Shown here one piece after another: positions 34,571 to 41,016 of a stretch of DNA of 41,016 nt. Made by a program: the position numbers and the translations under genes. Below the pieces are notes generated by a model that searched no databases, was not told the DNA's origin, and saw only the letters and a list, made by a program, of their open reading frames with translations. The stretch lies in assembly GCA_938041275.1 (NCBI GenBank), contig CALISH010000013.1, forward strand, positions 1-41,016, given 5' to 3'. Source of the stretch: an uncultured Solobacterium sp. GTDB lineage: Bacteria; Bacillota_I; Bacilli_A; Erysipelotrichales; Erysipelotrichaceae. Within the stretch, counting starts at the first letter, position 1, and every line of letters starts with the position of its first letter.

Positions 34571-34571
34571 A

Positions 34572-35333
34572 CTATGCCGTCTCCTTTAAGAATATATCCA
34601 GAACGCGATTAAAACGGTCTGCTTGGTGCCAATATGCCCAGTGGTCATCACCCGCAAATATCGCTAGGCCTGCATCTGGCATCATCTTCTCCATTTGTTG
34701 TCCCATCCATAATGGTGCAGCTGTATCTAAATCACCCCATACAAGTAATACCGGACACTTCACCAAAGGTAAAAGCTCCGTAACATCATCATTAACCACC
34801 TTTACGAAGGTAGGTCTCATAATGCCTTGGGCATTACGATAATCTTCCGAACCAGCATTCTTTTGTAGTTCTTCGAGTTTCTTTGTCTGACCAGTTAGCT
34901 TTAAAAACCATTTACCAGCCTTAAATATCTTGACACGTATCTTACTTTCAAGGGATTGCTTTGGACGTATACCTGCAGCACCTGTCAGACACATCTTCTT
35001 TACATTCTCTGGGTTCTTTGCACTGTAGCGAATTGCTACACGACAGCCAAATGAATGTCCGACGAGAATAGGATTTTGAATTTGATTCACGGCAATGAAG
35101 TCTTCTAAGAATGCCTCATAATCCGGAACACCCCAAGCAACAGGTGGATTATCGCTCTCACCAAAGCCAGGAAAATCAATCGCAAATACACGATAACGAT
35201 CTTTGAAATGATCAAAGATTGCCTGCATCATTTCCTTATTCTGACCCCATCCGTGCAGAAGGATCATATCTGGCCCTTCTCCTTCTGTGATATATGTTGT
35301 TTTTACACCGTAAATCTGTTCTGTTTTTTTCAT
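34572..35333 (-). CDS. Alpha/beta hydrolase
   Basis: A 253-residue alpha/beta-hydrolase-fold enzyme, probably a cytoplasmic esterase, lipase or C-C hydrolase. HGWGQNKEMM (about 25-34) forms the oxyanion region, GHSFG (about 92-96) holds the nucleophile Ser, VWGDLD supplies the acid and GDDHWAYW the catalytic His. I start at the Met at 35333; the open frame continues upstream to a TTG at 35384, but the sequence before the Met is not family-like. The ribosome site is weak. Its last codons contain the AAGGAG that serves the MurF-like gene. Confidence 0.82.
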   Translation of the reverse strand: MKKTEQIYGVKTTYITEGEGPDMILLHGWGQNKEMMQAIFDHFKDRYRVFAIDFPGFGESDNPPVAWGVPDYEAFLEDFIAVNQIQNPILVGHSFGCRVAIRYSAKNPENVKKMCLTGAAGIRPKQSLESKIRVKIFKAGKWFLKLTGQTKKLEELQKNAGSEDYRNAQGIMRPTFVKVVNDDVTELLPLVKCPVLLVWGDLDTAAPLWMGQQMEKMMPDAGLAIFAGDDHWAYWHQADRFNRVLDIFLKETA

Positions 35334-35386
35334 ATGTCTTTCTATTTTAATCGATATTGATGAATTTTTCACCCATTTATACAAGT

Positions 35387-36790
35387 TTATGCTGGATGAT
35401 TTTCATTTGCTTTCTTTGGTTTTTGTTTCCTAGCGTCATGCCAGATTCTAAAGCATACACCTTCGGTGAGGTTTTCTGCCGCTACGCGGTAACCATATGT
35501 CGTCACTACACGGTGAACAATGGACAAGCCTAAACCAAATTGGCCATCTGTTCCCTTTTCATAACGATGGAATAATGTACTCAAACGGTCTTTCGAAATA
35601 TTCTTACCATCATTGATTACACATAGCTCATCTTCTTGTAATGTTACCTTGATATAACTCTTGGCATAACGTAAGGCATTATCAATTAGATTTTCTACAA
35701 CAATACGCCAAGGTTCTTCTTCACCATGGAAGTAAACTTCTTCATCCAGTTCACAAATAAAACTAATTTCTGGACGAACAACCTTGAGTGATAGTAATGC
35801 TTTATCGATAATCTTATTCATGTTGAGGTGATTTCCTTCCTCAACTGTATCCTTTAGATAGTCCATCTTGTTGAGAATGATTAAACTCTTCACTTTCTTT
35901 TCCAAACGATTTGCATGCTCAATGATAACATCAACAGACTTCTCTAATGTTTCATATGGATAAATACCGTCTTTAATGGATTCTCCATATGACTTAATGG
36001 TCGCGATTGGTGTCTTTAAGTCATGAGAAATATTCTGAATCATTTCTTCCTTCTCACGATTTTGTTTCTTAAGCTGTGCATTCATATCACGAAGTGCATC
36101 CGCAACTTCACCAATCTCATCATTACGCTGTACTAATAATTCCGCGTCTTCCTCATTCTTGATTTTAGCAATATAGTACTTGATTTGCGATAACGGCAAA
36201 ATCAAAGTTGTCACCCATATCAAAAGCATCACCATAAAGCCAATGACAAAGCTAACGTTTAACAGTACAACACCATTAATCAAACTATCACGTAAGCGTT
36301 GTTGAGCAGCGTTTGACATTACTGTAATTAGTTCACGTCCATCGTTCAATAATGTTTTGGAATATAAAACAATATTATCCCCTGGTGTATTTGTTCCATC
36401 TAACTGTGCCTCTGGTGTATAGTAAGAATCCATCGTACCAGAATATGGAACATTCGCATTTGCCTTCAGTCTTTCTTTTAAAGTCTGATCCATCTTACTT
36501 CCATAGATAACCGTGAAAGTATTCTTGTCATGATCAAATAAGTATGCACTGATTGCGCCATCCGTCTGTACAAAGTCCAAGGACTGACCTGGGTTTTGAT
36601 CAGCGTATAAAATCAAACTTTCTTGTGCGCTGTGCAAACGATTATACATTTCTGCTTCGGTAAATCGTTCAATCGACGGGGAAAGAAAGATGATTACGAA
36701 CATCGCAAAAATCATGATGAAAAGAAAGACCATGCTGAGTAATTGTTGCGACAAACTCAGCTCACGCAACCACATTCGTATGCGTTTCAT
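35387..36790 (-). CDS. Sensor histidine kinase
   Basis: A 467-residue membrane kinase. It has a first helix at about 17-37 and an extracellular sensor domain of about 140 residues with no recognised fold. A second helix at about 172-197 is followed by a HAMP domain (about 198-245). The HisKA box is QNISHDLKTPIATIKSYG, and the catalytic domain has the N box ENLIDNALRYA, INDGKNIS and the G2 box FGLGLSIV. It starts on the last base of the regulator stop codon, so the pair is coupled. Sitting upstream of a MurF-like ligase, it may sense cell-wall state; that link is inference. Confidence 0.92.
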   Translation of the reverse strand: MKRIRMWLRELSLSQQLLSMVFLFIMIFAMFVIIFLSPSIERFTEAEMYNRLHSAQESLILYADQNPGQSLDFVQTDGAISAYLFDHDKNTFTVIYGSKMDQTLKERLKANANVPYSGTMDSYYTPEAQLDGTNTPGDNIVLYSKTLLNDGRELITVMSNAAQQRLRDSLINGVVLLNVSFVIGFMVMLLIWVTTLILPLSQIKYYIAKIKNEEDAELLVQRNDEIGEVADALRDMNAQLKKQNREKEEMIQNISHDLKTPIATIKSYGESIKDGIYPYETLEKSVDVIIEHANRLEKKVKSLIILNKMDYLKDTVEEGNHLNMNKIIDKALLSLKVVRPEISFICELDEEVYFHGEEEPWRIVVENLIDNALRYAKSYIKVTLQEDELCVINDGKNISKDRLSTLFHRYEKGTDGQFGLGLSIVHRVVTTYGYRVAAENLTEGVCFRIWHDARKQKPKKANENHPA

Positions 36791-37449
36791 TATCCGAGCC
36801 TATAACCGAATCCATAAATCGTATGAATACTTAAATTCGGCATTTTCTTTCTAAGTCTACGTAATGTATCATCTACAACACGGTCGCTACCAAAATAATT
36901 TTCTTCCCAAACTTGGGATAGAATCTGTTCACGTGGGAAGGCAGTACCGCGATTATTCACAAACATCATCAAGAGTTCAAACTCTTTCGTTGTTAGATCA
37001 ATCTGCTTATCATCTTCGATGACAATTCTCTGTGCTTCATCGATTTCATATCCATCAACTTTGATATGTTCTGCTTCATCTTTATAAATACGACGAATCA
37101 AGTTATTGACACGTAACACAAGTTCTTTTGGAGAGAATGGCTTTGTAATATAGTCATCACTACCCTTTTCCAAGCCAATGATACGGTCAAATTCTTTATC
37201 ACGTGCAGACATAAAGATAACAGGTACCTCAGAACGATAGGAACGGATAGCTTCAATGAGGTCAAAGCCACTCTTATCGCCTAGCATAATGTCAAGAATC
37301 CATAGATGCACATCTTCATCAGAAGTATGTGAATAAGCCTCATCAAAATCTAAATAGGAACGTACTTCATATTCTTCTTTCTCTAAATATCTTTTTACTA
37401 ATTCATTTAAATCTTTTTCGTCTTCAACGATTGCGATTACTTTTTTCAT
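36790..37449 (-). CDS. OmpR/PhoB-family response regulator
   Basis: A 219-residue DNA-binding regulator. The receiver domain (1-115) has the acidic pair at Glu9-Asp10, the phospho-acceptor Asp53 in WILDIMLG, the switch Ser in FMSARD and Lys in ITKPFSP. The winged-helix effector domain (about 125-219) shows LTTKEFELLMMFVNNRG and VDDTLRRLRKKM. GAGG precedes the ATG. It is the first gene of a four-gene operon with the kinase, hydrolase and MurF-like ligase. Confidence 0.94.
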   Translation of the reverse strand: MKKVIAIVEDEKDLNELVKRYLEKEEYEVRSYLDFDEAYSHTSDEDVHLWILDIMLGDKSGFDLIEAIRSYRSEVPVIFMSARDKEFDRIIGLEKGSDDYITKPFSPKELVLRVNNLIRRIYKDEAEHIKVDGYEIDEAQRIVIEDDKQIDLTTKEFELLMMFVNNRGTAFPREQILSQVWEENYFGSDRVVDDTLRRLRKKMPNLSIHTIYGFGYRLG

Positions 37450-37521
37450 ATTATCACCGCCTCTATTTTATCACAGGTTGGTTTGTTAATGTATCTATGC
37501 CACTATTGTACTCCATCAAAG

Positions 37522-37539
37522 AAAAAAGGGCATTAGCCC
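37522..37539 (-). terminator. Terminator after the 79-residue gene
   Basis: On the minus strand GGGC-TAAT-GCCC (37539-37528) is followed by TTTTTTC. It separates the small gene from the response-regulator operon. Confidence 0.78.
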
Positions 37540-37547
37540 CTAAGATA

Positions 37548-37787
37548 TTATTTATATCCGTGTTTTCTCATCTTCTGATCGAAGATATCGTTGATGATTT
37601 TACTGAGTTGTTCTTTTAGTTCACCCTGCAATTCATCACATTGTTGCGCTTGGGCATATAGTTCTGGATATTCCTTAGCAATCTTTGCCACGGTATCCTT
37701 TGTCGCATGACCTCTTACAAAGAAAGGAATCTTATGCATAACTTCATCAGGTACTAATTCAATAATCATTTTGGCTGTCTTATCCAT
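37548..37787 (-). CDS. Small hypothetical protein (79 aa)
   Basis: I do not assign a function. The 79-residue, highly charged, helical protein has IPFFVRGHATKDTVAKIAKE in its centre, faintly like the PCP_red domain of light-independent protochlorophyllide reductase-like proteins. That similarity is too weak to name it. AGGAG lies 10 bases before the ATG, and a TATAAT box lies about 40 bases upstream. It is monocistronic with its own terminator, so it is very likely a real gene. Confidence 0.75.
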   Translation of the reverse strand: MDKTAKMIIELVPDEVMHKIPFFVRGHATKDTVAKIAKEYPELYAQAQQCDELQGELKEQLSKIINDIFDQKMRKHGYK

Positions 37788-37869
37788 CTTTATTACACTC
37801 CTATCTATTTCAAGTGAAACTGTGGTTTATTATACTCTGATTCCACCCTCATGCACGTATACTGCCCAA

Positions 37870-37893
37870 AGGAAAAGCGGAATCATCCGCTTA
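37870..37893 (-). terminator. Terminator overlapping the glycosyltransferase stop
   Basis: On the minus strand AAGCGGA pairs with TCCGCTT around TGAT (37892-37886 with 37881-37875), followed by TTCCTTT. The TAA stop overlaps the first arm. Confidence 0.72.
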
Positions 37894-38919
37894 GTTAAAT
37901 CCATATAGTTTTTGTGCAAGTTTATAAATTGTTAGTAATGCACTCTGACCAAACTTACCAGGTAAGTTAACAGCTCTACCAACAAAGGAATAACGAACTT
38001 TATGATAGATTTCTTCATCAGTTTCCTGCATGTACTTCCATAAGTCTTCCTTCATCGCAAGATGTTCTGGTGTTCCAGATAATGTCGCTAGAACTGAAGT
38101 AATTGCAGAGATAATCTCTAAGTAGGAATACATGTATTCCGCACAATTCGGAATCGATTTATCATATGCACTTAACGTATCGATCATAATCTTATTGACA
38201 CGTAACTGTTGGTCGAGTCGTTTGATCATAACCTTTTCGTTAACAGATTGATCATCACGACCAATAAAGTAATGGTAAAGATTAATATCTAAGTAGTACA
38301 ACTTCTTCACATATGGTAAAGGCTTGAATACATAAATATTATCTACATAGAAGGTATGCTTCGGTAATACCAACTGGCTTTCACGCAATACTTCTGTACG
38401 ATATACGCACGCATGCATGGTCATATACTTACCTGGAGGCATCTTTCTAACATCTTTCCAAGTAAATGTGCGATTGAGAGGCAAGTAACCCTTATAGTTA
38501 ATTACCTTCTTATTCTTTACACCTACTTTGTCATAGATATAGTTACACAGTACTAAGTCAGGAACATTTACAGCATCTTCTCCACTATTGCTGAACATTT
38601 CTAACTTCTCAAGTAAAGTTGCAAGTGCTTCCTCACCAAGCCAATCATCACTATCAACAACCTTGAAGAATACACCAGTCGCATTCTTAATACCTGTATT
38701 GACAGCCTCACCATGTCCACCATTTTCTTGATGAACAGCTTTGATAATTGTTGGATATTTTTCCGCTAGACGATCAGCAATCTCTGCTGTACCATCCTTT
38801 GAACCATCATCTACGATAATAATTTCTACTTTTTCACCACCAGTTAATAACGTCTCCACACAGTGCTCCATGTAGTCCTGTGAGTTATAACATGGTACGG
38901 CAATACTCAATATTTTCAT
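37891..38919 (-). CDS. Family 2 glycosyltransferase
   Basis: A 342-residue GT-A-fold glycosyltransferase. It begins with AVPCYNSQDYMEHCVETLL and IIIVDDGSKDGT (about 34-45), followed by HQENGGHGEAVNTGI and the metal-binding VVDSDDWLG (about 95-103). The C-terminal half is helical without clear membrane segments, so it is probably cytoplasmic and acts on a membrane lipid acceptor. I start at 38919, where AGGTGG is well placed, rather than at a GTG nine bases upstream. Sugar and acceptor are unknown. It stands alone. Confidence 0.9.
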   Translation of the reverse strand: MKILSIAVPCYNSQDYMEHCVETLLTGGEKVEIIIVDDGSKDGTAEIADRLAEKYPTIIKAVHQENGGHGEAVNTGIKNATGVFFKVVDSDDWLGEEALATLLEKLEMFSNSGEDAVNVPDLVLCNYIYDKVGVKNKKVINYKGYLPLNRTFTWKDVRKMPPGKYMTMHACVYRTEVLRESQLVLPKHTFYVDNIYVFKPLPYVKKLYYLDINLYHYFIGRDDQSVNEKVMIKRLDQQLRVNKIMIDTLSAYDKSIPNCAEYMYSYLEIISAITSVLATLSGTPEHLAMKEDLWKYMQETDEEIYHKVRYSFVGRAVNLPGKFGQSALLTIYKLAQKLYGFN

Positions 38920-38996
38920 AATTACCACCTATCTATCGTTACTATTGTAATATGAAAAAAATAATTAGGCTACCACCCTATGTCACATGATCATTT

Positions 38997-39026
38997 AAAA
39001 ACGGCATCAATCACGATGTCGTTTTT
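38997..39026. terminator. Bidirectional terminator after the second SemiSWEET
   Basis: AAAAACGGCATC (38997-39008) pairs over 12 positions with GATGTCGTTTTT (39015-39026, one G-U pair) around AATCAC. It terminates the SemiSWEET gene on the minus strand. Confidence 0.8.
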
Positions 39027-39051
39027 AAATTTATGCAATGGATACTACAAT

Positions 39052-39312
39052 TTATAGCGCTGTTATGAACGTTAAGAATCCTAATACAACGCCAAAAACA
39101 TTTGGAATAATTAAGATATAGTCCTTCTTTGGCTCCTTCGTCCAACCATAAATAACCCAAATTAAACAAGAAACAGCTGCAGTGAGTGGCTGGTGTGGTT
39201 GTCCCTTTACACCATTTAAGTTTGCGATAATCTGTGGGATATAAGTGATGAAAACGAAGATTCCAACAAACGCTCCAATTGATCCTACGATCGTATTTAT
39301 TTTCTTTTTCAT
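39052..39312 (-). CDS. SemiSWEET family small sugar transporter (second copy)
   Basis: An 86-residue three-helix SemiSWEET with the PQ motif in ITYIPQIIANLNG (about 23-35), the Trp-containing second helix LIWVIYGW and the third helix NVFGVVLGFLTFITAL. It aligns end to end with the protein at 12260-12517 (shared PQI, QP, AA, C, W, YG, N, G and ITAL positions) but is well diverged. AAAGGAG lies upstream, the promoter is visible at 39343-39372, and a terminator follows. Substrate unknown. Confidence 0.87.
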   Translation of the reverse strand: MKKKINTIVGSIGAFVGIFVFITYIPQIIANLNGVKGQPHQPLTAAVSCLIWVIYGWTKEPKKDYILIIPNVFGVVLGFLTFITAL

Positions 39313-39342
39313 ATCATTTAACTCCTTTCAACAATGTGCCCT

Positions 39343-39372
39343 ATCCTAAAGGAAAATCCCGTATAACGTCAA
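39343..39372 (-). promoter_or_regulatory. Promoter of the second SemiSWEET gene
   Basis: On the minus strand TTGACG (39367-39372), 18 bases and TAGGAT (39343-39348) give a start about 25 bases before the ATG. Confidence 0.6.
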
Positions 39373-39408
39373 ATGATATGCGGTCATTTCACATAGTTTT
39401 CATGGATT

Positions 39409-39444
39409 AAAAATAAAAAATAACAACATCAATCACTGATGTCG
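39409..39444 (-). terminator. Terminator overlapping the stop of the CDF gene
   Basis: On the minus strand CGACATCA (39444-39437) pairs with TGATGTTG (39431-39424), followed by TTATTTTTTATTTTT. The TGA stop lies in the second arm. Confidence 0.75.
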
Positions 39445-40529
39445 CTATCTAAAGTTGTTGTAAATCGGTAATCAGGATAACGTTCCTGTATATCCTGAAC
39501 AATGCGTTTATATAGTGCTTCACGATCATCGCAATTAAAGTCAATGACGATATCAAAACGTATCTCATTTCCCTGTACAAAGAATCCATGCATTTGGATA
39601 ACATGCTCTACGGACATAACAATCTTTCGAATCTCTTTATACAAATGTTTTGCTTCATCATCCTTTGTGTTGTATGCATACACACTAATCGCTGTTACAA
39701 AGACATGTGTTTCATCATAAATCTTATCTTCGATTCTACGCTGTAATTCATCAATCTCATCCGCAGTCATCGTATCATCTACTTCAATATGTAAAGATGC
39801 CACATTCTTATTCGGTCCATAATTATTCAAGAATAAATCATATACACCATGTACTTCATGAAAAGTCATAACCAACTTTTTTATTTGATTCGTAAGTTCC
39901 TTATCTGGACGTTCACCCAAGATAGAAGATATCGTAGAAGCCGCAATCTCATAGCCAGCTTTGATAATCATAATGGATATCACAACCGCAAGATAAGAAC
40001 TAATATCAATATTCGTCCAGATGAATAATAATGCGGCCACAAGCGTACTTGCGGAAATCATGGAGTCCATACGACTATCTTCACCAGAGGCGATAAGTGA
40101 ACCAGAGTTTAGTCTTTCGCCTGTCTTTTTTACGTACATTCCCATCGAAAACTTTGCAAGCACCGCCACAAAGATGATGACTAGCCCAACCGTTGTATAC
40201 GTTGGAATACTCGGATGAAATATACTCTTAACAGCTTCCACAAAAGAAGTAATACCTGCATATATGATTATCAAAGATATGACAAGTGCACTTAAGTATT
40301 CAACTCTACCATATCCATACGGATGCTTATGATCTGGTTTCTTTGAAGCAAGCTTTGTACTAATAATAGTAATAATAGATGAAAAAGCATCCGATACGTT
40401 ATTGACCGCATCCAAGATGATTGCGATAGAACCAGATAAGAATCCAACTACAACCTTAAATCCCGCCAACATTAAATTCACGATAATTCCTAATACACTT
40501 GTGCGTATAATCTCTTGATTACGATTCAT
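39429..40529 (-). CDS. Cation diffusion facilitator (CDF) efflux protein
   Basis: A 366-residue divalent metal/proton antiporter. Residues about 10-205 hold six membrane helices with metal-site motifs DAVNNVSDAFSS (about 40-51) and SGEDSRMDSMIS (about 148-159) and the signature HKHPYGYGRVEYLSAL (about 67-82). The C-terminal cytoplasmic region (about 210-366) is longer than a single CDF dimerisation domain and may contain a second ferredoxin-like repeat. Zn, Fe or Mn efflux are possible. GAGGTG precedes the ATG. No metal regulator is adjacent. Confidence 0.9.
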   Translation of the reverse strand: MNRNQEIIRTSVLGIIVNLMLAGFKVVVGFLSGSIAIILDAVNNVSDAFSSIITIISTKLASKKPDHKHPYGYGRVEYLSALVISLIIIYAGITSFVEAVKSIFHPSIPTYTTVGLVIIFVAVLAKFSMGMYVKKTGERLNSGSLIASGEDSRMDSMISASTLVAALLFIWTNIDISSYLAVVISIMIIKAGYEIAASTISSILGERPDKELTNQIKKLVMTFHEVHGVYDLFLNNYGPNKNVASLHIEVDDTMTADEIDELQRRIEDKIYDETHVFVTAISVYAYNTKDDEAKHLYKEIRKIVMSVEHVIQMHGFFVQGNEIRFDIVIDFNCDDREALYKRIVQDIQERYPDYRFTTTLDSDISD

Positions 40530-40548
40530 ATTTTCACCTCGAATGTAG

Positions 40549-41016
40549 TTATTCTAACACCATTTTCAAAATGTGTTCTGAGTATGATGCATTCATTTTT
40601 TCATGTTGTAATAACCACTGTTTTCTCTCTATACCACCAGCGTATCCATGTAGACTACCATCTTTTCCAATTACGCGGTGACAGGGAATAATAATTGATA
40701 TTGGGTTATGACCAATAGCCGTTCCAATTGCTTGATTTGACATGGAAGCTTTTCCTAATTTGGTGCAAACCAGTTCTTTGATATCACTATAGGTTCTTGT
40801 TTGACCATAAGGAATCGCTAATAAACATTCCCATACAGTTTGTTGAAATACAGTTCCTTTAGGAGAAATCTTCAAAGTCATTTCTGGGTTTTTACCCGAA
40901 AAATATTCATCGAGCCATTCGATTGTTTCCTTAGCCATCGTAGAAATCGAAGCAGAAAATTCTCCCTGTATATTTGCTCTATCAAATTTTTGACCATCAA
41001 ACCATAAACCGATGAT
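40549..41016 (-). CDS. ogt: Methylated-DNA-[protein]-cysteine S-methyltransferase, 5' end cut by window
   Basis: Suicide repair protein that removes methyl groups from O6-methylguanine. The active-site motif IPCHRVIGKDGSLHGYAGG is intact, preceded by VWECLLAIPYGQTRTYSDI, the helix-turn-helix DNA-binding part. The frame does not begin at the internal Met at 40938. It continues to the window edge for 26 further codons that read IIGLWFDGQKFDRANIQGEF, a typical N-terminal domain. The gene is therefore partial, with its true start beyond 41016. The stop is 20 bases from the CDF gene start, so they may be co-transcribed. Confidence 0.92.
   Translation of the reverse strand: MIGLWFDGQKFDRANIQGEFSASISTMAKETIEWLDEYFSGKNPEMTLKISPKGTVFQQTVWECLLAIPYGQTRTYSDIKELVCTKLGKASMSNQAIGTAIGHNPISIIIPCHRVIGKDGSLHGYAGGIERKQWLLQHEKMNASYSEHILKMVLE

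Noticed and set aside
40549..40938. Methyltransferase starting at an internal Met at 40938
   Set aside because: The frame stays open to the window edge and the upstream residues match the family N-terminal domain, so the gene is partial instead.

Overview
The window looks like chromosomal DNA of a low-GC, Gram-positive anaerobe or fermenter (Bacillota). The gene content (LtaS/MdoB-type phosphoglycerol transferase, L-lactate dehydrogenase, rubrerythrin, RpiR/MurR-MurQ-MupG, SemiSWEET, UMF1-type MFS) would suit an Erysipelotrichia-like lineage. That placement is inference; no rRNA or other marker gene is present. Most genes carry strong AGGAGG-type ribosome sites. A few orphan genes carry none and begin exactly where a leaderless transcript would start.

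Left part (1-6.6 kb): a structured non-coding stretch ending in a bidirectional terminator, a small hypothetical protein, glycerate kinase, and a four-gene ABC export operon (adaptor, ATPase, second adaptor, MacB/FtsX-type permease). The second adaptor has about 185 extra residues with Thr-Pro linkers inserted in its coiled-coil hairpin. From 6.7 to 18.5 kb come mostly one- or two-gene units: a phosphoglycerol transferase, a membrane-anchored Mrr-type nuclease-like protein, a CpXC protein, fructokinase, rubrerythrin, a SemiSWEET, L-lactate dehydrogenase, a Na/Pi cotransporter and a TIGR01212 radical SAM protein. MurQ-MupG follow, with their divergent RpiR/MurR regulator at 18.6 kb.

Central part (19.5-29.2 kb): a nucleoside scavenging island. 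One strand carries BMP lipoprotein, ABC ATPase, two permeases and two nucleoside hydrolases. The divergent strand carries adenosine deaminase and a nucleoside phosphorylase, and a convergent ribokinase follows. Import, deamination, phosphorolysis or hydrolysis and ribose phosphorylation are thus grouped. A near-perfect CcpA catabolite site lies in the divergent promoter region. An intergenic RNA with two competing hairpins separates the binding-protein gene from the transporter genes.

Right part (29.4-41 kb): an HD-domain protein, a tRNA cluster (Ser-GCT, Asp-GTC, Gly-GCC), a short promoter-terminator RNA unit antisense to a toxin-like peptide ORF without a normal start, and an AT-rich orphan protein. 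After these come a UMF1-family MFS transporter and an operon of response regulator, histidine kinase, alpha/beta hydrolase and a membrane-fused MurF-like ligase. A small hypothetical protein, a GT2 glycosyltransferase, a second SemiSWEET, a cation diffusion facilitator and a methylguanine-DNA methyltransferase cut by the right edge complete the window. No CRISPR array, insertion sequence, phage gene or rRNA was seen.
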